Shown piece by piece: positions 13,059-19,805 of a DNA stretch of 27,410 bases (position 1 is its first letter; every line of letters starts with the position of its first letter). The notes under the pieces are model-generated. The model was not told where the DNA came from. It did no database searches and saw nothing but the letters and a program-made list of their open reading frames with translations. The DNA is from a virus, in IMG/VR virus record IMGVR_UViG_3300025927_000423, positions 1 through 27,410 of that record. One strand, given 5' to 3'. A program made the position numbers and the translations under genes.

Positions 13059-13508
13059 ATGAACGACGCCGCCGGCGACAGGGCCGTCAACCGCCAGGAA
13101 ATCACGCGACTTCTGCGCGAACGCAATGCGCGGCAGACCGACCTGGCCCGCGCCTTGGGTACGCGAGATTCAGCGGTCTCCGATTTGCTGCGCGGCAAAC
13201 GCCGGATTCGGGACCGTGAGCTTCCCGTCTTCGCGTCCTTTCTGGGCATCGAGACCGACGCCGCTTTACGGCTGCTCGGGATCGGAACGCAAGAAACCGG
13301 GACGCCGACAGAGGTGCTGGCTAAGACGGCTCTATATGAAGCGCCGTCGAAACCTCCATCACATCCCGCCCAAGCTCGGCCGCAACTGGTCGGTCCAGAA
13401 GAAGCTGGAACCGTTGCGTCTCTCCCTCCGGAGAGTCGAGCAATAGCTCTAAGACAGCGCGTCCGTCCTTCAGCGTTCCGGTCTTCCAACCGGGCAGACC
13501 GCGCATGA
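13059..13508 (+). CDS. Cro-like HTH regulator
   Basis: Residues 10-75 are an HTH domain homologous to that of the repressor (ARQTDLARALGTRDSAVSDL, LRGKRRI, ASFLGIETDAALRLLGI). It is divergent from the repressor across two operators, the Cro position. The full ORF is 149 residues, but from about residue 88 the translation is low-quality and lies in a 188-nt convergent overlap with a leftward gene of better coding character. The working domain is the first 80-90 residues. Confidence 0.8.
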   Translation: MNDAAGDRAVNRQEITRLLRERNARQTDLARALGTRDSAVSDLLRGKRRIRDRELPVFASFLGIETDAALRLLGIGTQETGTPTEVLAKTALYEAPSKPPSHPAQARPQLVGPEEAGTVASLPPESRAIALRQRVRPSAFRSSNRADRA

Positions 13509-13686
13509 GCGCCGGGTCTAGAATGATTTCGTCGGCGTTGGCGGGGTTCGGATGCGGGGCCGTATGGCCGAGTGCTATCTGGCGGCTGGTCTCGGGCATT
13601 AGCGGGGCGGGGGCACCGTATCTGTTGAAGGATGCGTACACGACATTTGTTCGTTCGATCGGGACACGTACACCAATAGGTGTCAT
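13321..13686 (-). CDS. Hypothetical protein, antisense to the Cro-like gene's 3' end
   Basis: A 121-residue protein with good coding character: strand-like start (IGVRVPIERTNVVYASFNRY), then ILDPALMRGLPGW, and a beta hairpin (GRAVLELLLDSPEGETQRFQ) followed by LLLDRPVAAELGRDV. I do not recognise a family. It is the only leftward gene right of the immunity region. A weak promoter-like TTGCGC-18-TACGAT lies upstream on the minus strand. Its transcript would run antisense to the Cro-like mRNA. Confidence 0.6.
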   Translation of the reverse strand: MTPIGVRVPIERTNVVYASFNRYGAPAPLMPETSRQIALGHTAPHPNPANADEIILDPALMRGLPGWKTGTLKDGRAVLELLLDSPEGETQRFQLLLDRPVAAELGRDVMEVSTALHIEPS

Positions 13687-13803
13687 TAGACAAGACTTTG
13701 CATTGTGCGGCCGTCTCGGCGCGCTTGTGTACCGTATCGTACAGTTCTGTTTTCGTAAAGCGCAATTTAACTTGCGTATACCGGAGCAGTTTCAACCTAC
13801 TCA

Positions 13804-13819
13804 TAATTATACATAATTA
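13804..13819. promoter_or_regulatory. AT-rich perfect inverted repeat before the right operon
   Basis: TAATTAT, two bases, ATAATTA: a perfect 7-bp palindrome immediately before the GGGAGGA ribosome binding site of the 13831 gene. It could be an operator or a -10 region for either strand (TATAAT-like on both). The rest of 13687-13803 holds no gene I can support. Confidence 0.45.
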
Positions 13820-13830
13820 GGGAGGACGGT

Positions 13831-13989
13831 ATGACCACGCGCACTCTGACGCACGCCGACTCCACGGAGCACGGCGGGACGCGCCTGCCAGACGCCTGGG
13901 GTGCGCTCGTCATTGTCGCCATAAGCCTAGCGCTATGGGCTGTCATCGGCGCTGCCGTCGTTATCGCTTGGCTGGCGGTGTGGCCATGA
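13831..13989 (+). CDS. 52-aa membrane protein
   Basis: ATG 13831 has GGAGG at 5 nt. A hydrophilic 20-residue start (THADSTEHGGTRLPDAW) precedes one long hydrophobic helix (ALVIVAISLALWAVIGAAVV) running to the C-terminal WP. The stop overlaps the next ATG (ATGA). No family call is possible. It is the first gene after the Cro-like region in the rightward direction. Confidence 0.7.
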   Translation: MTTRTLTHADSTEHGGTRLPDAWGALVIVAISLALWAVIGAAVVIAWLAVWP

Positions 13990-14195
13990 CCGTGCCTGGC
14001 TGGGAGATCGAGGCTACGCGCCGAGCCGAGCGCTGGGCCGACAGGCTGGTGCCAGCCAATCACCCCAGACGCACGGAGCACGTCGCCCTGTGCCGCGCCC
14101 AACTGCTCGCCTTTGGCGAGTGGGTGTGCGGGCATCATCAGCCCGTCCGCAATCGGGTCACGCCGGCCGCTGCTGTCGCAGCAGGGGAGGAGTAG
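13986..14195 (+). CDS. Hypothetical protein (69 aa)
   Basis: A basic helical protein with aromatic N-terminus (VPGWEIEATRRAERWADRLV) and Cys/His residues (CRAQLL, WVCGHH). ATG 13986 overlaps the upstream TGA. The stop TAG directly abuts the next ATG, showing that TAG is an ordinary stop here. Function unknown. Confidence 0.65.
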   Translation: MTVPGWEIEATRRAERWADRLVPANHPRRTEHVALCRAQLLAFGEWVCGHHQPVRNRVTPAAAVAAGEE

Positions 14196-14336
14196 ATGAT
14201 TCGACGCCTCATCCATCGCCTCGCGCACTGGTGCATGCTCAATGCCTGCGTACCCGGCAGCGAGTTTAGGGACGGGCGGCGCGTCCAGGGTGACCGCTGC
14301 GTCGGTTGCGGCCGGTTCGTTGCGTGGGGCGATTGA
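14196..14336 (+). CDS. 46-aa protein with zinc-ribbon-like Cys residues
   Basis: ATG 14196 follows GGGGAGGAG at 4 nt. The product is basic at the N-terminus (IRRLIHRLAHWC) and carries Cys13, Cys18, Cys35 and Cys38 (DRCVGCGRF), suggesting a small zinc-binding module. It abuts the upstream stop. Role unknown. Confidence 0.6.
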   Translation: MIRRLIHRLAHWCMLNACVPGSEFRDGRRVQGDRCVGCGRFVAWGD

Positions 14337-14533
14337 ATGACACCGAGTCCCGCCCAGCCGTCTGCTGCGCATCCGTGCCTCTGCTCCGGATGCTGCGCAA
14401 CCCCCCCGGCTGGGCGGGAACAGACGGCGAGCGTGTTTCATGTTGCTAAATTTACGGACGGGCACCGCTCTCCGCCAGCGCGACGGCATGCAAAATCTTT
14501 GCAAAAACCTGCAACGACTTGCGAAGGTCTGTG
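14337..14533. other. Non-coding gap with long inverted repeat and TGCAAA palindrome
   Basis: CCCGCCCAGCCG (14349-14360) pairs perfectly with CGGCTGGGCGGG (14407-14418); inside, CATCCG (14370-14375) pairs with CGGATG (14387-14392). No U-tract follows. Further on, TGCAAA-ATC-TTTGCA (14489-14503) is a perfect palindrome, followed by more TGCAA-like words. A 65-codon ORF (14337-14534) crosses the repeat but is not protein-like. The gap looks regulatory: attenuator plus operator before the next gene. Confidence 0.5.
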
Positions 14534-14944
14534 ATGCGCTACAGCAGCGGACAGCAGGCGGCAGCCGCGCTTAACGGACTTTTGCCGCAAAAAGATCGCG
14601 TTAAGACCGTCGCTCGCCTTTTCGAATGCTCAGCTCGGATGGCGGCGTATTTGCTGGCCGGCGACCATTGGACTTCGCGGCGTTTTGCACAAGCGAGCGA
14701 GTTATTAGGCGACGCATTCGACACGGCATTCAGCAGGCCAGATAATGCATTTCTTCGTAATATAGAGGATCAACGAATAGACGCTCGTATAATGCGTCTG
14801 GAGCACCATCTTGAACAAATGGCTCGCAGGCTTGATGTTACTTTGGCATCGATTCAGGATGCTCCGCCACATGAGGAACGCCGAGACTCTCGATCAAATA
14901 TTAGACACAGACCCAAATCCACCAACTATAAGAAGGCGGATTAG
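14534..14944 (+). CDS. Hypothetical protein (136 aa), possible HTH
   Basis: The N-terminal 65 residues (DRVKTVARLFECSARMAAYL, then LAGDHWTSRRFAQASELLG) look like an HTH-containing helical domain in which resistance to Cro/CI-type fold is not excluded. Then comes a helical segment (RIMRLEHHLEQMARRLDVTL, coiled coil). The last 25 residues overlap the next ORF and are basic and disordered. ATG 14534 has GAAGG upstream; TTG 14519 is an alternative. Possibly a transcriptional regulator of the right operon (inference). Confidence 0.65.
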   Translation: MRYSSGQQAAAALNGLLPQKDRVKTVARLFECSARMAAYLLAGDHWTSRRFAQASELLGDAFDTAFSRPDNAFLRNIEDQRIDARIMRLEHHLEQMARRLDVTLASIQDAPPHEERRDSRSNIRHRPKSTNYKKAD

Positions 14945-15026
14945 TTACCATAAAGATTATGTGCGAAAGCACAAGCGTACTAAGAATGCATACGAGCAAA
15001 TATGGAAACAACAGGGCGGAAAATGA
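14871..15026 (+). CDS. Small basic protein (51 aa)
   Basis: A frame that overlaps the previous gene by 74 nt. The C-terminal half is strongly basic and helical (ISYHKDYVRKHKRTKNAYEQ) and ends QQGGK-stop, a tail also found on the next ORF. Its TGA overlaps the next ATG (ATGA), supporting translation. No strong RBS, so coupling from the upstream gene is likely. Function unknown. Confidence 0.5.
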   Translation: MRNAETLDQILDTDPNPPTIRRRISYHKDYVRKHKRTKNAYEQIWKQQGGK

Positions 15027-15241
15027 CCGAGGGCAAGTTTATGGGACGCCGAGTCTGCTCACCCAAATGCTCGAACGAAAACACAGTTGATCTGGATAAA
15101 CCACACCCGCCCTGCGCTAACGAAAGCTGCTGTGCGCCAGTGTTGCGGCGCTCCAATGAGGGATACACAAGATATCGCCTGCGGCGTTGCTGTTCACCCG
15201 AGTGCGCTAGCGCTAAATACAAACAACAGGGTGGAAAGTGA
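15023..15241 (+). CDS. Zinc-finger-like protein (72 aa), first copy of a duplicated module
   Basis: Cys-rich: a CSPKC pair near residue 12, then the module PPCANESCCAPVLRRSNEGY followed by TRYRLRRCCSPECA. The C-x(4-5)-C and C-x(3)-C pairs suit zinc binding. The module recurs in the next gene with the same LRRSNEG and LRRCCSPEC motifs. It ends QQGGK like the upstream ORF and overlaps both neighbours by 4 nt. Role unknown; nucleic-acid binding is a guess from charge. Confidence 0.65.
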   Translation: MTEGKFMGRRVCSPKCSNENTVDLDKPHPPCANESCCAPVLRRSNEGYTRYRLRRCCSPECASAKYKQQGGK

Positions 15242-15714
15242 CCGAGGACAAACATCCCCCCGGCAGGCCCCCAAAGCCAGTTGAAGAGCATCTGCCCTGC
15301 GCAAAGTGCCAGGGGCCGATGACAAAACGGGCTAAGGAATCTCATACCGGATTTGCAAGACGCCAATTCTGTTCGAATAAATGCGCAGGTAAATACAAAG
15401 TAAAGCCCGAGAGAGAACACCCACCATGTGCCTATCAAGGCTGTGGTAGGCCGGTATTACGGCGCTCCAATGAGGGCTTCACAAGATATCATTTACGGCG
15501 ATGCTGTTCGCCAGAGTGCGCCCAAGAGATTTCCGTGAAAGGCTCGTCCGAATGGTTTGCGAGGCGCCGCCAAGGGTTAGGCGAATGGCCTGACATAACC
15601 GGATCGAATATGAGCGGCCAACCGTTCGCCGCGTTCGACCGCGATCCGGGAGACGGCGGCCGGATGCGTGTACCGCGGCCCGCAACGTTCGTGGCCACCG
15701 AAGCGACTTCATAG
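15238..15714 (+). CDS. Two-module zinc-finger-like protein (158 aa, GTG start)
   Basis: GTG 15238 overlaps the upstream TGA (GTGA). Module 1: LPCAKCQGPMTKRAKESHTG with RRQFCSNKCAGKYK. Module 2: PPCAYQGCGRPVLRRSNEGF with YHLRRCCSPECAQE. Both follow a C-x(2-4)-C ... (F/C)CSxxC plan, suggesting treble-clef or ribbon zinc sites. The last 55 residues (after EWFARRRQGLGEW) are disordered. Module 2 is a near copy of the module in the previous gene. Small phage zinc-finger proteins of this type are uncharacterised. Confidence 0.7.
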   Translation: MTEDKHPPGRPPKPVEEHLPCAKCQGPMTKRAKESHTGFARRQFCSNKCAGKYKVKPEREHPPCAYQGCGRPVLRRSNEGFTRYHLRRCCSPECAQEISVKGSSEWFARRRQGLGEWPDITGSNMSGQPFAAFDRDPGDGGRMRVPRPATFVATEATS

Positions 15715-15723
15715 GAGTTTTTC

Positions 15724-16014
15724 ATGGCGGATGTAGGTGGCATTGCTGAGGACCAACTGCGCTCATTTATCGAGCGAATTGAGAAGCTGGAAGCGGAGAA
15801 AAAACAACTCGGCGACGATATTAAGGAAATCTATCTGGAAGCTAGAGGCAGCCATTTCGATGTGCCTATCATGAAAAAGATAGTTCGAGAGCGGCGCATG
15901 GACAAGGACGATCTGGACGAACAACAGAATTTACTGGAGCTTTATCGTAAGGCGCTTGGTATGTGGAAAGATACTCCGCTCGGTGAGTATGCTTTTGCGG
16001 ACGCTGCTGAGTGA
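15724..16014 (+). CDS. gapR-like: GapR-family DNA-binding domain protein (DUF2312)
   Basis: A 96-residue protein matching DUF2312/GapR: LRSFIERIEKLEAEKKQLGD, DIKEIYLEARGSHFDV, IMKKIVRERRMDKDD and LLELYRKALG. In Caulobacter, GapR is a chromosome-structuring protein that binds overtwisted AT-rich DNA ahead of replication. Phage copies are common in alphaproteobacteria and may act on phage DNA topology. AGGAG precedes the ATG. This is a strong host-clade marker. Confidence 0.92.
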   Translation: MADVGGIAEDQLRSFIERIEKLEAEKKQLGDDIKEIYLEARGSHFDVPIMKKIVRERRMDKDDLDEQQNLLELYRKALGMWKDTPLGEYAFADAAE

Positions 16015-16490
16015 AATCGACTAAGCGCCAGGTCCGTGCGCCTAAGATTACTGAGACTCAGGTGCAAAAGCAGGTCGCTGCGTATTTGGCAAAGGTCGGC
16101 GGGCTCGGTGGATATGCGATGGCGATACACATAAGAAACGAACAATCAACAGCTTGGGGGCGTATAACGGCCATCCAGATGGGAATAAAACTAAGCATAC
16201 CGGATTGGGCCATTTTGAACGGACTCGGAAGCATAGGCTTTATTGAGCAAAAGCGCCCCGGCTGGAAAGCCCGCACGGCAAAAACCGGAAACTATACCGA
16301 ACACGAACAAGCACAACTCGCATTGCACAAGCAGCTCCGGCTCGGCGGATATTGGGTGGAGATATGCGAAACGCTTGAGGAATGGCTTGAGGCGTGCCGC
16401 AAGCATAATGTCCCGCTTCGCTCCGAGAGTATCACTGCCGAGCGCATCAGGCGCGGGATTGAGAATGTTATGGCGGAGGGCGGAGAATGA
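16011..16490 (+). CDS. VRR-NUC domain nuclease
   Basis: A 159-residue PD-(D/E)xK nuclease of the VRR-NUC type. Visible landmarks are IHIRNEQSTAWGR, IPDW (Asp65), FIEQKRPG (Glu79, Lys81) and the later EHEQAQLALHKQLRLGGYWV block, matching the usual LS..Q......L...G helix-strand. In phages these enzymes are linked with recombination or resolution of branched DNA. GTG 16011 overlaps the GapR stop (GTGA). Confidence 0.85.
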   Translation: MKSTKRQVRAPKITETQVQKQVAAYLAKVGGLGGYAMAIHIRNEQSTAWGRITAIQMGIKLSIPDWAILNGLGSIGFIEQKRPGWKARTAKTGNYTEHEQAQLALHKQLRLGGYWVEICETLEEWLEACRKHNVPLRSESITAERIRRGIENVMAEGGE

Positions 16491-17077
16491 TTCCTCTTTC
16501 CGGAGATTGTCTTGAGCAACGATGGTGCGTGTCCCATCGGGCTGACCCTGCAGCGCGGGCGCTCGCCGACCGCCATTACAACCGACAAAAACATGGATCT
16601 CCACAGTTTGTTCCGCCGGGTTCTTGTGCGGTGTTTCTAACAGATTGCGGACGCGCCTTTTGGGTAACGTCGGCTCCTATTGCCAAATATGTCAAACACG
16701 CTTGGGCAGGCGCATGGGTATGCTCAGCCTTCCGTTCTGAGGGCGCCGGAACTGCCTCCGAATTGATTCGTCAAGCTGTTGCCGCAACACTCGCCCATTA
16801 TACACAAGCACCCGATCTTGGCATTATTACGTTTATTAACCGCGAAAAGGTTCGGCCTATAATCGTTCGTGGGAAACCAACTTGGGGATGGACATATAAG
16901 AAGGCTGGATTTCGTCACGTCGGTGAGACAAAAAGCGGACTAATGGCATTACAGATGATTCCAGAAGATATGCCGCCTCCATGGCCGGCAAATTCTAGAA
17001 CAATTATCGGACTGCCACTTTTTGATGGGCGCATCCGGCGCGGACCAGAGAACGCGCTGACGGAGAATAAAGAATGA
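16487..17077 (+). CDS. GNAT-fold-like phage protein (Mom-like)
   Basis: A 196-residue protein of a family common in phages: ADRHYNRQKHGSPQFVPPG, then FWVTSAPIAKYVKHAWAGAW, CSAFRSEGAGTASELIRQAV, GIITFINREKVRP and YKKAGFRHVGETKSG. The layout (strand, FRSEG-type turn, long helix, strand, AGF...G.T) is that of GNAT acyltransferases and resembles the phage Mu Mom adenine-modification protein at the level of plan. Function uncertain: DNA base modification or another acyl transfer. It is coupled to its neighbours by ATGA at both ends. Confidence 0.65.
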   Translation: MIPLSGDCLEQRWCVSHRADPAARALADRHYNRQKHGSPQFVPPGSCAVFLTDCGRAFWVTSAPIAKYVKHAWAGAWVCSAFRSEGAGTASELIRQAVAATLAHYTQAPDLGIITFINREKVRPIIVRGKPTWGWTYKKAGFRHVGETKSGLMALQMIPEDMPPPWPANSRTIIGLPLFDGRIRRGPENALTENKE

Positions 17078-17529
17078 TTTCCGATAAAGAAAGGGATGCC
17101 CTTAAGGCTGCCGCACACGCGGGTAGGGAGCGTGCGCCCCAACTGCCAGTGGATAATAGTGAGCTTCTTCTGGCTGCCGAACGCGCAGGTAGAGAACGAG
17201 CTGTCGTGGCGCCATCTCAGCTCGGGTATAATCCAGCTCTAAAAGAAAAGGAAGTCGCCCAACGCGCGGGGAAATCGCCAAACCTGCTCTGCTTCATCGA
17301 ACAGTTTCCACTCGCGATGGTTGCGATAGCAGAGTGCCATGACTACGAGCGCGGGCCGCTCGTCAAGGGTGACTATCGGCCGTCATTGTTAAGGCACCTG
17401 TTTGGGCTGGTCGGAATCGGCGAAGAGGAAGAATCACCTCTTATTCATAAGAAGAAGGCCGCATGGAATGCCATCGCTGATCTTGAGATAACGCTGCGGC
17501 AGGCGCGCGACGGCAAAAAGGGAACTTAA
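17074..17529 (+). CDS. DUF5664-like protein (possible dATP/dGTP diphosphohydrolase-related)
   Basis: A 151-residue protein. The second half, FIEQFPLAMVAIAECHDYER, SLLRHLFGLVGIGEEEESPL, IHKKKAAWNAIADLEITL, follows the helical plan (A..RH......GE....SG..H...A..NA...L) of DUF5664, a family annotated as dATP/dGTP diphosphohydrolase N-terminal domain in phages. The first 60 residues contain two related AGRERA repeats and look like linker. Family call is by pattern only; nucleotide-pool adjustment is a possible role. Confidence 0.5.
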   Translation: MISDKERDALKAAAHAGRERAPQLPVDNSELLLAAERAGRERAVVAPSQLGYNPALKEKEVAQRAGKSPNLLCFIEQFPLAMVAIAECHDYERGPLVKGDYRPSLLRHLFGLVGIGEEEESPLIHKKKAAWNAIADLEITLRQARDGKKGT

Positions 17530-17531
17530 CA

Positions 17532-17783
17532 ATGACGGATACATCCTCCGATCCGCTGACACAAGCCGAACTGGAGCGCGACGCCGTTGGCTCCTATTAC
17601 CAAGCCTGCGCCGCTCAGGCTGAGATGTACGCGGCCGGCGTTACGGGAATGGATGTGCCAATTGATCCCTGGACAAAAGCAGATGCGGCATACTGGACCG
17701 CGACGGCGCGCTATCAGCCCTGGAAGGACGTTGCTGCATTCTTTCGAGAAAGCAATTCTATGACCAGCGTAGGCGGTGAATGA
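17532..17783 (+). CDS. Hypothetical protein (83 aa)
   Basis: A helical acidic protein (LTQAELERDAVGSYYQACAA) with aromatic middle (WTKADAAYWTATARYQPW). ATG 17532 follows the previous stop by 2 nt. Overlaps the next gene by 8 nt. Function unknown. Confidence 0.65.
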   Translation: MTDTSSDPLTQAELERDAVGSYYQACAAQAEMYAAGVTGMDVPIDPWTKADAAYWTATARYQPWKDVAAFFRESNSMTSVGGE

Positions 17784-18039
17784 AATGCCGAAGCGCCCTC
17801 TCAAAAGGACACCGAAGCCTACAATTCAACAAGCCGCAATTCTGAAACAGATCGCGCGGAGCCGGCTCATCAAAACGTTGCGGCCTGATCATGCTGATCC
17901 CCTGTGGACGATCGACGGCGGCCCGGAAGTACCAAACAAATGCGCTCAGGCGCTTATTCGAAATGGCTGGCTCAAGGCTAATCGAGATGGGCTGGCGATA
18001 TTCGATACTTCACAAACTTACCAAGTTTTGAAACCATGA
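17776..18039 (+). CDS. Small winged-helix-like protein (GTG start)
   Basis: An 87-residue, very basic protein (RPLKRTPKPTIQQAAILKQI) ending in a module CAQALIRNGWLKANRDGLAI followed by SQTYQVL that resembles the recognition helix and wing of small wHTH proteins in phages. GTG 17776 or ATG 17785 may start it. Coupled to the next gene by ATGA. DNA binding is an inference. Confidence 0.6.
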   Translation: MNEMPKRPLKRTPKPTIQQAAILKQIARSRLIKTLRPDHADPLWTIDGGPEVPNKCAQALIRNGWLKANRDGLAIFDTSQTYQVLKP

Positions 18040-18224
18040 CCCGCCAGGCCGCCATGCTCGATGCTGCGATGACGATGGCTCTCTGGGACGTTGATCCGAA
18101 CCAGTCCAGACGCACGGTGATATTGGTGCATGTAGCGGCGAAGCTGAACGTCAAAGTCAACGCAAAGGCGATAGAGGCAGAGATCGTGCGGCTGCTGCTT
18201 GCTGAAGCGAGCCGATGGGAGTGA
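18036..18224 (+). CDS. Hypothetical protein (62 aa)
   Basis: A helical small protein (AAMLDAAMTMALWDVDPNQS, then a NVKVNAKAIEAEIVRLLLAE helix). ATG 18036 overlaps the upstream TGA. No family recognised. Confidence 0.65.
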   Translation: MTRQAAMLDAAMTMALWDVDPNQSRRTVILVHVAAKLNVKVNAKAIEAEIVRLLLAEASRWE

Positions 18225-18228
18225 CGAT

Positions 18229-18612
18229 GTGGTAGAGAACGACCAGCCCACCGCCGCAAACACCGCCGACGATATCGTCTGGACGCCCCAAGAGGCGTTC
18301 GCCTGCGCCCTATGCTGGGCCGGGTACTCATTTATCGCGGCCCGCGATGACACGCCAGAGCAATGCTGGCTGAGCATCACGCCACAGGCGCGCAATGACT
18401 ATCGCCGGGTTGCTAACAATCGGCTGTTGCTGTCCGTGGCTCGCAATAAGGCTGTTGCCATTCTACCGCCAGCAGATTGGTCGCCGGAACAACTCGAAAT
18501 GCTCGGTGGATTCGCAAACCTGACCGCCGAGCATCGCATTTTGCAAATCCTCATGGCGGTGTGGCGCGCCGCCAAGCTGCGGTCGGACTGCGGAAGTGGG
18601 AAACAGCCATGA
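18229..18612 (+). CDS. Hypothetical protein (127 aa, GTG start)
   Basis: GTG 18229 has GGAGTGAC upstream. A helical protein with hydrophobic Cys/Trp-containing core (FACALCWAGYSFIAARDDTP) and a C-terminal helix pair (ILQILMAVWRAAKLR). No family recognised. Its TGA overlaps the next ATG. Confidence 0.65.
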   Translation: MVENDQPTAANTADDIVWTPQEAFACALCWAGYSFIAARDDTPEQCWLSITPQARNDYRRVANNRLLLSVARNKAVAILPPADWSPEQLEMLGGFANLTAEHRILQILMAVWRAAKLRSDCGSGKQP

Positions 18613-18854
18613 TGAAGTGGCAATATAGAACAGTCCGCGCTAGCCAGATAGCCGCGCTCACCGACGAGACTCTCAATGAACTCGGCGCCGTGGGCTGGGA
18701 GCTTGTCTGTGTGATAGAAAGCGAAACCCAGTGGTTTTACACATTTAAGAGAATGGCCGAATCTGAAAATATACCATTTGACGCATCAGTCAAACCAGGC
18801 GACCCCGACCTCCGACCGCCGCCTTCCCAAGATATTGGCGGCGGGGGCAGATGA
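18609..18854 (+). CDS. DUF4177 domain protein
   Basis: An 81-residue protein. The first 45 residues match DUF4177: MKWQYRTVRA, LTDETLNELGAVGWELVCVI, then a strand ending FYTFKR. The rest is Pro/Gly-rich tail. The family is small, widespread and uncharacterised. ATG 18609 overlaps the upstream TGA. Confidence 0.8.
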   Translation: MMKWQYRTVRASQIAALTDETLNELGAVGWELVCVIESETQWFYTFKRMAESENIPFDASVKPGDPDLRPPPSQDIGGGGR

Positions 18855-18883
18855 TACCAGAGACGGAAGGGAACTGGGCATGA
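18851..18883 (+). CDS. 10-codon relay ORF (MIPETEGNWA)
   Basis: ATG 18851 overlaps the DUF4177 stop and the TGA at 18881-18883 overlaps the methyltransferase ATG, giving two 4-nt overlaps with only ten codons between. It could carry terminating ribosomes to the methyltransferase start or be a deletion remnant. GAAGGG inside it also serves as the RBS of the next gene. Confidence 0.3.
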   Translation: MIPETEGNWA

Positions 18884-19437
18884 GCCAGCTCCCAGGACTC
18901 CTACGCAGTCAGCATGCTCGCGAGCGGTGGGATAGCGACTACTATGTAGAGCCGGCTTGGTGTGTACATTTGTTATTCGATACCGTGCATTTCTATGGAT
19001 CGATCCATGATCCGTGCTGTGGCGGTGGTACAATCCCCACGGTCGCGAGAGAACGTTGGCTGGAAGCAACTGGATCTGATCTTCGCAAAAGACGGTTTGG
19101 TGAAAGCGGCATTGACTTCTTTACGGACAATCGACCGCGCCGGAACATCGTCAGCAACCCGCCGTATAAATTGCTGGAGCAATTCATTCACCACGCTCTG
19201 GCCGTAGCTGAACGCAAGGTTGCGGTCGTGGTGCGGCTGCCGTTTTTAGCGGGACAAAACAGACTGAAAACACTGTATGGGGTACACCATCCCAGGACGG
19301 TAATTGTTTTGTCCAGGCGCCCCAGCATGCCGCCCGGTGATACCGATATACCAGCACGCAATGGTACTGACGATTATTGCTGGTGTGTATGGCAGCATGG
19401 TTTTGAGGGGCCAACAGAATTACGGTGGGCGGCATGA
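18880..19437 (+). CDS. SAM-dependent DNA methyltransferase (NPPY type)
   Basis: A 185-residue protein. Motif I is DPCCGGGTIPT (44-54) for S-adenosylmethionine and motif IV is NPPY (93-96), the catalytic loop of N6-adenine or N4-cytosine amino-methyltransferases. It has the short form with no obvious target-recognition domain; such enzymes in phages protect DNA against restriction or regulate gene expression. Start ATG 18880 follows GAAGGG. The longer frame from 18778 is a shadow of the DUF4177 gene. The stop overlaps the next ATG. Specificity cannot be inferred. Confidence 0.85.
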   Translation: MSQLPGLLRSQHARERWDSDYYVEPAWCVHLLFDTVHFYGSIHDPCCGGGTIPTVARERWLEATGSDLRKRRFGESGIDFFTDNRPRRNIVSNPPYKLLEQFIHHALAVAERKVAVVVRLPFLAGQNRLKTLYGVHHPRTVIVLSRRPSMPPGDTDIPARNGTDDYCWCVWQHGFEGPTELRWAA

Positions 19438-19805
19438 TCACATCCTCCCTCGATAAAGTCACCGCCGAGCGCCACCAGCTTGATCGCAACTATCGCGCGG
19501 CCAGACAAGCGGAGTTTGCCAAGCTATGCGCCGACCCGCTGCACGGAACTCATCTCCGCAAGCTGGTGGCGACTCTTAATCACTTCGGCCCGAACGATGC
19601 AGAACGCATGATCGCCTATTGGCGAACAGAGAACGAGAAATGGCTTTGTGTTGCGTCTAATGATATTCGCGCCGCCGCGCTATCAGCCCTCGGCGAGCGC
19701 ATTGTGCGGATACGTATTAAGTCCGGACTCGTTCCATTCGACGATCCTGTTCCCGGCGAGCCGGATTGCGTGTTTAGGATATGTAAGGGAATTATAGGAA
19801 TATGA
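19434..19805 (+). CDS. Conserved phage hypothetical protein (123 aa)
   Basis: Matches a family I recall from alphaproteobacterial phages: FAKLCADPLHGTHLRKLVAT, LNHFGPNDAERMIAY, then LGERIVRIRIKSGLVPFDDP and an EPDCVFRIC end. Helical; role unknown. It sits between the methyltransferase and the exonuclease genes, all coupled by ATGA, so a role in phage DNA metabolism is plausible. Confidence 0.7.
   Translation: MITSSLDKVTAERHQLDRNYRAARQAEFAKLCADPLHGTHLRKLVATLNHFGPNDAERMIAYWRTENEKWLCVASNDIRAAALSALGERIVRIRIKSGLVPFDDPVPGEPDCVFRICKGIIGI

Noticed and set aside
13797-14504. Leftward 235-codon ORF
   Set aside because: It is antisense to three short rightward genes with RBSs and coupled junctions; its translation is not protein-like.
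14337-14534. 65-codon rightward ORF
   Set aside because: It is formed by the inverted repeat and GC-rich spacer; it lacks coding character.
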